Assembly: GCA_027972325.1 (NCBI GenBank)
Contig: JAPMOS010000199.1
Location: 1-55,571, forward strand
Origin: Paratrimastix pyriformis
Taxonomy: Eukaryota; Preaxostyla; Paratrimastigidae
Reading direction: 5' to 3'
DNA: 55,571 nt
Part shown: positions 27,001 to 37,100 of the stretch, one piece after another
Layout: each line of letters starts with the position of its first letter
Position numbering within the stretch: the first letter of the stretch is position 1
The notes under the pieces: model-generated
Told to the model about the DNA's origin: nothing
Database searches by the model: none
Seen by the model: the letters and a program-made list of their open reading frames with translations, nothing else
Position numbers and translations under genes: made by a program

Positions 27001-30000
27001 AGGCCCATCCCATGCTGTACACGCGAAAGCAGAAGCTCAGCGGCGAGGACCTCAAAGTCAAATCGCTGAAGCGGCGTCATCCGGAGCTGGAGATGCACGA
27101 CATGTGCCAGATCATCCGCGTCGTGCAGCGCTCTGGCAAGTCGTCGAGCGATGCGTGGGAGCCCATTGACGAAGAGCACATCCCGTGCAACATCGACTAC
27201 ATCGAGGCCCTCCACATGGCGTACACCGGCAACATCACTCGCTACTTCCCCATCTGGCGGAGTCTCTTGCCACGCAGCAAGGCCCTCAAGTGTGTTGGCA
27301 GCGAGATGGTCGAGGTCGGCGAGCTGACGTTTGGCATTGAGTCTCTCGCAAGCGCCAACCGCAAAGCAGTAAACTGCGCCGTGGACGGGCTGCGTGAACT
27401 CCTCATGAGCAACCGCGAGACACGCACGGTCCACGAGCAGCTGAACGAGCCCATCCACAAAGCCTTCTTCGACCTCGAGATCAATGCACCCGCGATCCTG
27501 CGCATCGAAGCCATCGTTCGCGAGATTGAGGGCATACTCGGCCACGGGTGCGCTCTCGTGCTTGACCTGTGCGGTCCAAAGAAGCAGAGCTACCACGTCG
27601 TCTGCCAGGTCCTGGTGCCGAGCCTGCTTAACAAGCGCATTGCGCTCTACCTTCACGATGTTCGAGGCTACGCGTGCGTCGACTGCGGTGTGTACTCCAA
27701 AGGCCACACGCTGCGCTGCTTCGCGCAGGACAAGATCGCGACGGACGCGAAGACCGGGAAGCGGTACATGGAGCACCGCTGTGTCCGCTTGCCGACTGAC
27801 CCCCACTTCGATGACGTCACCATCGAGCAGATTCTGGCGTCGCTGATCACCTACACCGAGGGTGTACCGACTCTTGCGGCCGACGTCCTCAACTTCGACC
27901 GCGAACTCATCGACGTGGAGTGCCCGTATGTCCCGCTTGGTGACTATCCCCGCGACCTCATCGCCTATCTGAACACACGGTTCAACGAAGGCGAGTGGAC
28001 GGCTGAGGCCGCGGGCAACAACATGGAGCGCATCAAGGTCAATCACTCGTACACGTGCCCCATCTGTGAACGCGAGCACGACAGCGACGGTGGCTTCGTT
28101 ACACGCACGAAGGATGCGTACCGGTTCCACTGCTCCCGCAACCCCAAGCAGCTTCTGCCCTTCCCGTGCGACGAGCGGCCAGCCACCTTCGACGAGCTGC
28201 TTCACACCTACTACAAGAACTTGCCCGCGCCAGTCCCCGATCACCGCGCAGACGAGTACATGGTGCACGACATCAAGCAGAAACTCACCTGCATCAAGGC
28301 ATACATGGGCTCTGGCAAGACCCAGAACCTCGCTCGCATCCTCACAGAGGTGGACCCAGCCTGTCGCGCCATCCTGGTGTCCTGTCGCCGTACCCTCGCG
28401 TTCGACTACATGAGGCGCTTCAACGTCGGTGCGAGCCGGCCATTTGAGTCTTACATGGATCTGCGGGGCAGCATCTCGGTGCACCAACACCCGCGACTCA
28501 TCATTCAAGCAGACAGTCTCGGCCGCGTGAACATCGGTGACCTCAGAGCCTCGAAGGAGGGCGAACAAGCGATCAAGTACCTCATCCTCGACGAGATCGA
28601 GAGTCTCCTCATCCAGATCGCGAGCACCAACAGCGCCCGTGTTGTCCAGCACCTCTACGAGCTCATGATCAATGCGGACCACGTTGTCGTGATGGACGGC
28701 AACCTCCAACAGTCGACAACACGCCTCCTGGAGGACATGCTCACACACCGCGACACAGCGCACCCCGTGACCGCTGAGTCCGTCCTGTTCACGAAGGTCA
28801 TGCCGCGGTACAACGTGCGGATCATGTCATCCTCGTTCTCCGCGCGTGGTTCGAAGCGCACGGGCCTCACGTACACCGCGGATCAGATCGTGAAGCTCCT
28901 CAAGCAAGGCAAGCGTGTCGCATGCTTCATCTCGATCCTCGGCGTGCTGCGGTCCATCGAACAGTACGTCAAGGCCGCGATACCCGAGATGGCCGTCGGA
29001 CACCGCATTCGTGTGCTCACAGGTCGCGACAAGGAGATGCACGAGCACACTAAGGAGGACAAGAGCAGCGAGATGGTCACTCACTTCGCAGAGAAGCGGG
29101 AGTTCCTGAGCGGTGACATCGGTGAGCACCTCCGCGAGGAAAACACGAGCCTCTTCATGTACACGAGCACCATCACCGCTGGCGTCGACATCAACATCGA
29201 CTACTTCGACACCTTCGTTCACGTGTTGAGCACCCACATCAGCCCCATCGAGCTCACGCAGGCCATGTTCCGTGTCCGCAAGTACAGGATGAACGAGGGT
29301 CTCATCATCTACAAGCACAGCGGCGGCAAACCGTTCAACGCGCTCTCACTCGAGGACGCACTCACCGCGGACAACAACGTGGCCCGTGTGTTTCGCGATG
29401 GCCGCTGCGACCTCAGTCTCGAGCAGCAAGTCCTCATGATGTTGGCCGCTCGCAACCTCGAGCTGCACCAGAAGTGCTTGAACTTCGTTGTCGCCACGCT
29501 CGCTGCTCACAACTTCGCGCTGCAGTTCTGCGACCTCACCGCGGAGACACCCGAGATCGAGCCCGTCGACTACCTCGTCGCCGACAGGACAGCTGGCATC
29601 GCTGCTCTCCTCGGATGGCGCAAGGACGCGGAGGACGAGTGGAGCCGTGTTGACGGCGCGTGCTGGATCCCCGCGGAGGGCGAGCTCAGCAAGTTCGGCA
29701 AGAAGAACTGCACGGCGGTGCTCATGGACGAGCACGACCCGCTGTTTGCGGACAAGGACCAGTGGTTCACCATCGCGAGGGACCTCGGCATGCAGCCCGC
29801 GGAAGGCCTCGAGCTCGAGCCGAAGTATATTGAGATGTACTTCCATGGCGCCACCCGCGAGGCATACAAGGCCGCTGTTCGAGCCCAGAAGCCCGCTGGT
29901 CTCGCGCTCCTCCAACAGGTCTACGACCTTACCAACGGCAAAGAGGCGGTGACGCGACTGCCACCTGATGTCGTCATCCCCACTGTCGACGAGCGACTCG

Positions 30001-30467
30001 CGAACACCCGCAATGTACTCGCCGCCACACTCCGAAGTGACTCTGTCGTCAACGCCGCGGGTCTCGAGATCAGGGCATCAAAGCCGGTGGGGCCCATGGG
30101 TGTCGAAGCAGTGCGGCAATCTCTTGTGTCTCGCGTGCACGCCATTGCCGAGAAGCACGGGGCCGTCGCTGTCTTCTCAGTTGAGCGGGACCGGATGAAC
30201 GACACAGGGCGGGAGATCCAGGCGCTCTTCGAGAGGTCCCGTGATGAGCTGCGCACCGCGGGTGTCACCCTCCGCGCCAACGAGTCCCACAACGCGCTGA
30301 AGACACTGCTCACAGTCACCGGATACACGCCGAGCAAGCCCACGAGTCTCCAGTTCCGGGTTCCCGCAGCGAAGGGTGCGCCCAACAAGGGTGGCAAGCT
30401 CTGCCGTGCATACAGCATCACGGTACCCGACGTTGCAACACAGGACACACCAGCCCCGCGTGCATAG
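24006..30467 (+). CDS. DNA polymerase B / AEP primase / UL9-like helicase fusion, 2153 residues
   Basis: Domains in order. A 3'-5' exonuclease has VAWDIETYS (about 310), GGYDLPFL (about 424) and YCIYDCEAV (about 532). Family B polymerase has FDFKSLYPSM (about 668), KILANSVYG (about 800) and DTDS (about 853). Archaeo-eukaryotic primase of the herpesvirus/NCLDV type has FFDLEI (about 1153), KQSYHVV (about 1194) and VYSKGHTLRCF (about 1229). A Cys-rich finger opens CPICEREHD (about 1350). An SF2 helicase like herpesvirus origin-binding protein UL9 has MGSGKT (about 1434), LILDEIES (about 1527), TAGVDI and QAMFRVRKY (about 1752). About 400 residues remain at the C-terminus without a recognised domain. 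One chain could unwind, prime and copy the genome. The gene ends at the right terminal repeat. The polymerase is of the RNA-primed kind, unlike the terminal-protein-primed Polinton enzyme outside. Confidence 0.9.
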   Translation: MNRFIGQFDALDEQVELSGRVTEQWGDFVYATRPKVCKLADDDKKAAAKYARLMRPASELLESMNIPPITPPAPVPATHEKRARPCTAADCATRAVIAESTDHQLLDRFDALIAEYPDEFKQQPVPVTAKSTKTIAQLRETVSRIAMTAKPVQQYQSAVNPIQIAYAKWCIASGAIPCDLKLPTYQPPPPPVTVPATDVMGCTRVEHDGCSKAVRDLLKRSNETLKLADVDATNEPMPTECRNMMAFDNNVYITRNDGTIGILSHINYDPALQRPDCFRATGARHEIMKAVNEFGITFTPAKRAVVAWDIETYSTSPTHRGVPQYTDPLSHIGMICGVYTCKGEPTERHAFIWEDAEPRPIDCSKLTADTVLHVSVSEQEMCCEFIIWVREMGKRHETLLVGWNTNQNLFFEKDGYKNHATGGYDLPFLANRCGGASVMQPVYQYGRGAGTGVCNSSLFGLHVHLVDIMAWIKAQLRAADSPDNYKLDTVLAFFKLTLKQRHGMTYAKMNTIMADPTHREPDSEHCFENIIRYCIYDCEAVISIMEAQNFDGKMDCFMEVCHLSLSQYLMYTQASWGMGVWMQKIWKYRDDPRLRKCDYGVHVFTEEEEEQIAAAREKTPGNTWAKERAARDLRALIKASHEADPVRKKYTGAINWSQYDYLVATAVVMFDFKSLYPSMILAYRISPHSIIDSFQTRAAVMTDGRTPENTAVVYNPTEEETTQHNARLEGVFNPLKMVREDDTFLAGQYTAFAKLEHDPLIETVEGFLSGRDEQKRLLKAARAAGNEHAAKYHDTMQYCIKILANSVYGLMGGPYACFAYDPRCAAAVTAAARDAITRASAILSKRGIRLFIDTDSTAVELSPALIPHIDLSNAEGIAALRTWAGSLERAVNEEVRQSYIEAGLFPAEHVKYISFQFEAIFTRALFAKTKTYFKRALAMDNLRVGMKPKPENKGCQFSVQSHYVRDRTLALIDRLLDTPRSLHAPALFKFYTDELTNIQAHPMLYTRKQKLSGEDLKVKSLKRRHPELEMHDMCQIIRVVQRSGKSSSDAWEPIDEEHIPCNIDYIEALHMAYTGNITRYFPIWRSLLPRSKALKCVGSEMVEVGELTFGIESLASANRKAVNCAVDGLRELLMSNRETRTVHEQLNEPIHKAFFDLEINAPAILRIEAIVREIEGILGHGCALVLDLCGPKKQSYHVVCQVLVPSLLNKRIALYLHDVRGYACVDCGVYSKGHTLRCFAQDKIATDAKTGKRYMEHRCVRLPTDPHFDDVTIEQILASLITYTEGVPTLAADVLNFDRELIDVECPYVPLGDYPRDLIAYLNTRFNEGEWTAEAAGNNMERIKVNHSYTCPICEREHDSDGGFVTRTKDAYRFHCSRNPKQLLPFPCDERPATFDELLHTYYKNLPAPVPDHRADEYMVHDIKQKLTCIKAYMGSGKTQNLARILTEVDPACRAILVSCRRTLAFDYMRRFNVGASRPFESYMDLRGSISVHQHPRLIIQADSLGRVNIGDLRASKEGEQAIKYLILDEIESLLIQIASTNSARVVQHLYELMINADHVVVMDGNLQQSTTRLLEDMLTHRDTAHPVTAESVLFTKVMPRYNVRIMSSSFSARGSKRTGLTYTADQIVKLLKQGKRVACFISILGVLRSIEQYVKAAIPEMAVGHRIRVLTGRDKEMHEHTKEDKSSEMVTHFAEKREFLSGDIGEHLREENTSLFMYTSTITAGVDINIDYFDTFVHVLSTHISPIELTQAMFRVRKYRMNEGLIIYKHSGGKPFNALSLEDALTADNNVARVFRDGRCDLSLEQQVLMMLAARNLELHQKCLNFVVATLAAHNFALQFCDLTAETPEIEPVDYLVADRTAGIAALLGWRKDAEDEWSRVDGACWIPAEGELSKFGKKNCTAVLMDEHDPLFADKDQWFTIARDLGMQPAEGLELEPKYIEMYFHGATREAYKAAVRAQKPAGLALLQQVYDLTNGKEAVTRLPPDVVIPTVDERLANTRNVLAATLRSDSVVNAAGLEIRASKPVGPMGVEAVRQSLVSRVHAIAEKHGAVAVFSVERDRMNDTGREIQALFERSRDELRTAGVTLRANESHNALKTLLTVTGYTPSKPTSLQFRVPAAKGAPNKGGKLCRAYSITVPDVATQDTPAPRA

Positions 30468-31689
30468 CTCCTCTCATCATCTCGCCATCTCACCACCACT
30501 CAACTCACTCTCAGAGCGACTCAACCTCGTTTTTTGGCCACCATCTCCGCCCTCCGCACTCCAAACGACGGTTATGCTCGTCGCGGGGAGAGGGTCGGCG
30601 AGCTGGAGGCGCTGTGACTAGTCGTCTGGCCGAGACAAACTTGCGGATCAGCACAGCAACAAGGCATGTTCGCGCGTGACACCAAGAATCGAAACCTCGT
30701 GGTGGGCCGACTCGCGATGGTGGCGCATCTCGTGTTCCGCCGACTCGCGATGATCAAACCTCGTGCCGGGCATGACATTAGAGGGTCTAACCTCGTGCTG
30801 GAGACGGCATTAGAGGGTCGTTGGCCGTAAAAAAAGGGTCGGCGAGCTAGAGGCTCTGGGACTAGCCGTCTGGCGTGGGACAAAATAGCGCTCAACAACG
30901 TCAACTCTCGTCGTGGGACGAGGTTTAGCCGTGTTTGGCCGAGCGTAAAAAAAGAGCTTCGTGTGCGCCAGGGCATCGGCGGGGGGCGCTGGTTCCAGCG
31001 TCCGGTGTGACATGAGGTCCCTGCCGGGTCCCAGAGCAGCGGCGCCATCTCGAGTTCTGAGCAGGGGGGCATACCTATAGTATTGATGGTTTTTTTAGTT
31101 TCTACATCTCACCGATCGCGCTCCTAGCCTAGTCATAGCGGTCTCCCTCTGGCCCTGCCGCTCCCTCTCGCGGTTTGCCAAGCGACCGCGCCTTGCGCCA
31201 TCCGCCACCGCCACTCACTCTCGCCTCTTCGCCACTTTTCGCCGCCAGATGCGCCACTCGCATCCCAACAGGGACAGGCTAAGGCTCTCTCAGTGATGCT
31301 TAGACCTCTAGTAAGTGGTACGAGTGACGGTGGTAAGACGAGTTGCGATGGTGCGGGAGGTGGCAGTGAGACGAGATGAGACGACTTGAGACGGTGCTAC
31401 GACGAGTTACGATGGTACGAGTTGCGACGGTTGAGACGAGTTGCGATGGTGCGAGAGGTGGCGATGAGACGAGTTGCGGTGGTGCGAGAGGGGACACATG
31501 ACGCGGCTGGGCCTGCCTGCCCTCCTGCCTGCGGATTGCCCGCGAAGTCCATTCCTACAGAGGTCTCACGACGACGCGAGCGCCACTTTCTTAGCACTTT
31601 CGCGCTCGCTGAACACGCGATGGAGGTCTCAGCTGCTCCCAACACGCGCGAACGACGACGGCAGCGACGACGATTGCGGGGCGGGCGGG

Positions 31690-31720
<31 letters not shown>

Positions 31721-31740
31721 ATACATGGGATGAAAAACAT
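30468..31740 (-). repeat. Right terminal inverted repeat
   Basis: Inverted copy of 5768-7038. The differences I can see are few: scattered substitutions and small indels, for example around 30472-30500, 30990 and 31075. The CAGG microsatellite arm lies at about 31687-31719. The inner edge begins at the stop codon of the replication gene. No gene is convincing inside it. Confidence 0.9.
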
Positions 31741-31746
31741 ATAGAA
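31741..31746. repeat. Candidate target-site duplication, right copy
   Basis: ATAGAA, matching ATAGAT at 5762 in five of six bases. Confidence 0.45.
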
Positions 31747-31795
31747 ATTTAAGGTTTCTCTAAGTCACTTTTAATTTTATAACTTCATTATACTA

Positions 31796-32827
31796 ATGGA
31801 AAAGACCATTCAGAATGCTTATAGCGATCCTAAAACGGGCTTTGTTTCTGCTCCTAAATTGTATCGAAAACTAAAACAAGATGACAAGAAAATCACCTTA
31901 GATGCTGTCCAAAACGTGCTAAATAAGACACCTGATTATCAAATCATGAAAGAAGATAGAAAACCCAAAAAGTTCAACACGATTGTGGCTCATACTGCTC
32001 TCGCATGTGTTCAGATGGATATCATCATCTATGATCGTTTTAAGACGAGAACTGGATTCGAGAACATCCTCTGTGTTATTGATGTGTACTCTCGTTATGC
32101 TGCCTGTCGTCCACTTAAAACAAGAAAGCCCACTGAGGTTCTCAAAGCAATTAAAAGTATCTTCCATGATGACTTAAAAGGTACTCCTGAAAACATCAAC
32201 TGTGACAATGAATTCCAAGCTAAACAATATGTCAAATGGCTGACTGATAATCATGTTGTGGCTCATTTCAGTGACCCTGAAGAAATCAATAAGAATAGTA
32301 TTGTTGAACGATTCAATCGTACAATTGCTCTCAAACTACAACGTTGGCGTCTCTCTTCTGGTGACTCCGATTGGACTAAAGTTCTTCCTGATTTGGTATC
32401 TTCTTACAACAATGATTACCACAGAACCATTAAAGCAACACCTTATAATGTGTTCAACAACCATGATACAAACAAACAATCAGTCACTCAAATAGAACGT
32501 ATTTATAATATTGGTGACCATGTTCGTGCTGTTCGAAAGCTCAAAGCATTCGCTAAAGGTGATGAAGTAAAGTATTCTCTCGCTGTCTATATCATTGACT
32601 CATTCGATGGTAAAAGTATGTTCTCAAGAACCTGAAGTCTGGAGAACTGTTGAAAACACTACAAACAATATGAGTTGAAGAAGGTTGGTGAAATCATCGA
32701 GAAGGAGAGCACTGAAAAAGCTGTCAAGAAGATTGATGACACAAAGAAGAAAAGACTCGTCAAACGAAGACTGACTCGAGAAGGTATTGACACAGATAAT
32801 ATAATGCATGATATGAAGCTCCGTTAA
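31796..32827 (+). pseudogene. Polinton integrase (retrovirus-type, D,D-35-E)
   Basis: The core is clear: ALACVQMDIIIYDRF with the first Asp, ILCVIDVYSRYAACRPL, NINCDNEFQ with the second Asp, and NKNSIVERFNRT with the Glu. An upstream helical domain resembles the zinc-binding N-terminal part (FVSAPKLYRKLK). The DNA-joining core to about 32635 is open. The C-terminal part is damaged, with perhaps one or two breaks. In Polintons this enzyme inserts the element, producing target duplications of about 6 bp. It reads away from the broken polymerase on the other side of the insertion. Confidence 0.85.
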
Positions 32828-32994
32828 TGGAAATATTCATTTTCATACACTATTGTTGTGGAATCGTCACTCTCATCTCCTTTCTTCTTAGTTATTGTAA
32901 CAGTGAAATATTCATCACCATGAAGCTTAATCAACTCCTGTAGGAGTTCAAATAGCGCCCTATCAATCTTAACTGGATGCTTATCACAATTCAT
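32824..32994 (-). CDS. Possible 56-residue Polinton protein
   Basis: A short open frame, MNCDKHPVKIDRALFELLQE onward, with a plausible helix (ALFELLQELIKLHG) followed by a strand-like, acidic C-terminus (YFTVTITKKKGDESDDSTT). Its stop shares TTAA with the plus-strand stop that closes the integrase region, so the two are tail to tail without a gap. No family is recognised. The exact abutment and the globular-looking composition are the reasons for listing it. Confidence 0.4.
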   Translation of the reverse strand: MNCDKHPVKIDRALFELLQELIKLHGDEYFTVTITKKKGDESDDSTTIVYENEYFH

Positions 32995-32999
32995 TCTCT

Positions 33000-33900
33000 A
33001 TATACTAACTATAGATAATTATTTTTTCTTCAAATACCTTTACATGTTAATCAACTGCTATCACTCGTTCACTATTTCATTGAGTTAGCCTCAGTTGCTC
33101 ATTGAATTATCATCTTAAAACACTCAGAGCTCAAATGATGAAACGCTGTTTTTTATCTCTTTGAAATAGAAGGTAAATCTGATTGATTTCTCTTTCAATT
33201 CATGTCAAAGCTGAGTAAATTTTCGCTTTAAAGGGCTCGGTGCTGAAATCAAATTTCATATTGTTTTATCATTTTGTCATACTTTTCCATTTTCTTAGAA
33301 TCAATTATTTGAGCTGATTCAATCAAAAAGAATGCATCATTTACTTAAGATTGATGCATTATTTAATGATCACTTTTGAAAAGCACTTTTGTCACAATTT
33401 TATTTTGAATGAAGAGATAAGCTGTTTCTGATTGAATTCTCTTTCGTTTGATGCTTAAGATGATTGAATTGTTTGATTTGACAAAAATGGCAAAATAATT
33501 TCTGGGACAAAAAATGGAAAAAAAATTGAAAATGCATGGAGAATTCGCTTTTTGCCTCTAATTTCGTTTGTAGCTCGAATGAATTGATGCTTAAATCATT
33601 CAAAGCTGATTAAAATAAAATGCTCGTTTTACTTAAAAAACATTGAGAAAAAAGATTTTGCTCTGAAGAAATCGATTTTTGCCTCAAATATCGTTTGTAG
33701 CTCGAGAAAATTAATGCTTAAATCATTCAAAGCTGATAAAATAAAATGCTCCTTTTCGATAAAAAATAATGAGAAAAAAAGATTTTGTTCTGAAGAAATC
33801 GATTTTTGCCTCAAATAACAACGCAAGCGTGAAAAATTGTGTGTGAAAATCGATTGTCTCAGAACTCTCCTTTTATAACTACTGATGTCCGATTATAGTC
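33000..33900. repeat. AT-rich Polinton end with 127-bp direct repeats
   Basis: No gene is visible. From about 33551 to 33810 a 127-bp unit recurs about two and a half times. TTTGCCTC occurs at 33551, 33678 and 33805, each followed by diverged copies of TCGTTTGTAGCTCGA and TGCTTAAATCATTCAAAGCT. Related words also occur loosely from 33160. Such subterminal arrays are plausible near a Polinton terminus. Confidence 0.5.
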
Positions 33901-34033
33901 AGTACGGGCCGGAAGAAAAAGTGATTATTCGTTCAAGCCACCGTTGTTATTGTTGATTCTTTCCTCTTCTTCGCGTTCTCTTTCCGTCTCTTGTAGCGCT
34001 GGCTTTTCGTTGACGTTTTCTCCCAGCGAGTCA

Positions 34034-34046
34034 GTGGCTATCACCC
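34034..34046 (+). promoter_or_regulatory. Dispersed 13-base motif GTGGCTATCACCC
   Basis: One of six copies of GTGGCTRTYACCC in the host-like region. It lies 97 bases before the start of the gene at 34144. Confidence 0.4.
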
Positions 34047-34056
34047 AGTTGATTTT

Positions 34057-34089
34057 CGCTATCCTCTGCAAGCCTTGCAGAGGATAGCG
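34057..34089. promoter_or_regulatory. Perfect 16-bp palindrome upstream of the ParB-like gene
   Basis: CGCTATCCTCTGCAAG and its exact complement are separated by one base, 54 bases before the ATG. It could be an operator-like protein site or an RNA hairpin in the leader. Confidence 0.5.
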
Positions 34090-34143
34090 ACTATTCCCCC
34101 CGGCGGTGTGCTCTCTTTCTCTCTCTCGTTTCCTGAAGAGGAA

Positions 34144-37100
34144 ATGGCACAGAAAAAAACCTTCTTCGTCCAGCTTTGGCTCAATGCATTGGAGGTCTAC
34201 TTGCTTCTTGTTGCGTTTGGTTACCTATTTCTTTGGCTTCGACCTTCATCTATATCATCCAGGCTGAAGAGCGGTTCCTCGCCCAATCTCAGGCGCAACG
34301 TTCTTCTGCGTCGTTTCAACATGCGGCACCAACAAGATTTATGGCGGATCCACCACAAATTCGACAGATCCCCATTGGCGATCTCGTCCCAGTGGAATGC
34401 CGCCTCGCGGACAGGTCCGTCTGATCTCTGTTCGCACCACCGTTGATTCACAACGTTAGACACACCGTCGACTACCTTGCCACTATCCCGATTCTTGCCC
34501 ACGAGGAGACCCTCATCGCGGTCCCCTACCAGTCGCTGACCGAGGCCCACCGGCGAGAGCTTTCGACGGTGAGCCCAGAAGCCGTCTTCGGGCCCACCAA
34601 CATGGTCGTGCTCAATGGTGTGCATCGAGTTCTGGCCGACCGCGGGAACCCCACACGGACGTTCTGTGTGCACGTCTACGAGCCGCTCCCGGACTGGACC
34701 ATCGACATGATGGCCCGCCGGGCGAGAGAGTCCGACAATGCCAGACCCGACGGAACCGGGGATGCCTTGTGGAGGCTCCACCTCTACTTTCAGACTCTGA
34801 GTACGAAGCCCTTGCAATGGGAGCCCGGAGAGGGGTACAAGATTTCCCTCCCTGACTTGAAGACTGCCCTCAATGTCGTTTCTGGGGTGCCAGGTAAGGC
34901 TGAGAGGTTGCAGCGGCCCCTCAGGCTGCTGACGCGCCAGTCCTATCAACTGATGAAAGAGCACAAAGGTCTGCTTCTCTGGCCTGTCTCTGTCCTCAAC
35001 TGGGGCCATCTCCATAGATATGCTCTCCACGATTAGTTTGGCCCAACTGACCGACATGGCCAATCTGGCCATGAAGGCCATTGCACATTTGGGATCTTCC
35101 TTTGACAACAGGCCTCTCCCCGAAGCATTTACCGGGGGCGCGCACCTTGGGGAACATCAGAACGACTGGAGCATCAAATTTACCTGCGCTTTTGCCGCAG
35201 TCTTGGGAGGTCTTTCACCTTTCGACGCACGCGAAATGAAGAATCACATTGCCGATTTGGTCTGTGTTTCGCTTTCTGTTTTGAACTTCATTTGTCTGGT
35301 CAGTCGCTTGGCGGATGGGCCACAGCTGGGCGAGAGCCGGTTTCTGTCGACCAACCCGGGATAGACCCACCCAAGCCGAAAGTCGCTCAACTGAAAAGAG
35401 GCGACGAGGTCTGGCGGCGAACAAAGCATGAAATTCTAACCATCCTCCTATATGACAGGACGACGAGCCCTCAGACAAGATTCCTCATGTGGCCACTCCG
35501 TCGTTACCAGCTCCTCTCCCGACACTGCCCCGCTTGATGCCTCTCGACCCGCAATTTGTCCGGCCACTCCAGGCAGCCCGTGAGGTGGTTGTGGCCAAGA
35601 AGACCCCATTTGAGGACGAGCGAAGGTCCCCCAAGGAAGGCGAAATGATGACCAGCGAGGATCATCAGGCCCGGGCTGAGCAACGGACCCGCGCGGAGGC
35701 CGAGCACAGCGGCCGCAAGCACAGTCTGTTTTGTTTCTTTGTATTCCTTTCGTTGGTCCGATCATTGTCTCCTCCCAGGTCGGGAGCGTTCAACCTCTCC
35801 CGGAGTTCGTTCGGCGAAGCCTCGATCTGCAGACAAACCCGAAGAAATGGAAGTGATGTCCTCCGTGGCGAGCATGCGGCCTGAGACCACTCCGAGTGAC
35901 AAGGGCACAGACAAGGCGGTCGGAATGGAGCGCGGCGATGCCGATCGGTTGGCTCACGAAGAGGCCGATCGGCAGGCATGCGAGGGCGCGGAGAAGAAGG
36001 CCCGCGAGGATGGCAATCCCCTCGCCCACAAGGAGGCCGATCAGCCTGCGCATGAGACGATGTCTAATAAGCCACCGGAGGCGGGCATGCTCTCTGATTT
36101 GGACTCTCGCACACACGGTCTGTTCCGCTCCATGCTGTTTTCTTTCTATCATAATTTGTTTTCAAGTTCGGGAGCGTTCATCATCCCCCGGACGGCGACC
36201 TCTCCATGCACAAAGGGCAGGAACTGAGGACGCCCCCGCAGATGTCAAGCTGCCTCCAACCCCCGCTGGTCTCGTCGCCTTCTTCATGGCTCCCCCCTTC
36301 TCACCTTCATGTCCCGTCTCTGGTACCCAGCATCCACTGAGGGGACCCGGCCGTCGCAGGAAGCATCCTTCCCTGCATCCTTCCCTGAAGACGACTCGTC
36401 AGCGAGGCCACTGCCTGTTCGGCACTCGACCCCTGTCCACCCGGGACTCTCCCCCTCGCCGCGGGCTGAGAACGACCCACCATCTGCCACCACGATTCTT
36501 GCCGAGGAATGGGCGAACGCTGTCCTGACCCTGTCTTGCAAGACAAATCCAGCCTGGAGCTCTCATCCTCCTCCACCCGAGCCCTTCCTCAGCTACCTCA
36601 TCGACCCATGGCGCACCGTGGCAGGGCTATTCCCCGACACATTCGACGGCTGGCGAGATGTATTGCCGTGGGTGACAAGATCTGTCTGGGCGGGGTCGAT
36701 ATCAATCCGCAGGCTGCTACTTGCCTGCCCTGGACTGATGGTGGCTGGCTTTGAGTGCCTGACAGTGAAGGGAATGTTTCGAACTGGGGTGCCTTCCTTT
36801 CGGGCCGCGTACTGCGCGGCCTTGGATGCTGCCATTGAGGCCGTCTTCGATGGCAGAGACCCCCGCGCCATCCTCGTAGCGTGCGAAGAAGAACACCACT
36901 TTGCGGGGGTCCTCGTCGGCAAATCGAGGGCCGTATATATCGACAACCTTTTGTCGGACCACACAATACCTGTCCCTCCGCAGTGCCCTATGAGGAGACT
37001 TCGACGCATTTTTGGGCCTTCCTCCCGGATTTGGCGCTGCGCCACACTACTGGTCGTCCCACCACCGTTGCGGAACAACGGGGCAAACTGTGGCCTCGCA

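Larger units (their letters stand above)
5768..31740. mobile_element. Integrated polinton-like virus, about 26 kb, looks whole
   Basis: A GC-rich block bounded by near-identical inverted repeats of about 1.27 kb, lying inside an AT-rich Polinton. It carries seventeen tightly spaced predicted genes with no visible breaks: a packaging ATPase, probable major capsid protein, fibre, membrane proteins, tyrosine recombinase and a giant replication protein. Gene density, capsid-type genes and terminal repeats match polinton-like viruses (Preplasmiviricota). It has no retrovirus-type integrase of its own and encodes a tyrosine recombinase instead. Open frames throughout and few differences between the two terminal repeats point to a recent insertion. 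I did not recognise a penton protein or a maturation protease. Confidence 0.85.
31741..33900. mobile_element. Polinton (Maverick), right visible part
   Basis: Composition returns to AT-rich at 31741 and the segment opens with the integrase, completing the Polinton split by the inner element. Beyond 33000 there is no gene, only AT-rich DNA with subterminal-looking repeats. The right boundary is set by the change to GC-rich DNA at about 33900. I could not find its terminal inverted repeat, since the left end is outside the window. Confidence 0.7.

Noticed and set aside
26571-28763. 730-codon open frame on the minus strand
   Set aside because: It lies entirely antisense to the polymerase-primase-helicase gene, whose motifs are unmistakable; codon bias in GC-rich DNA keeps the opposite strand open.
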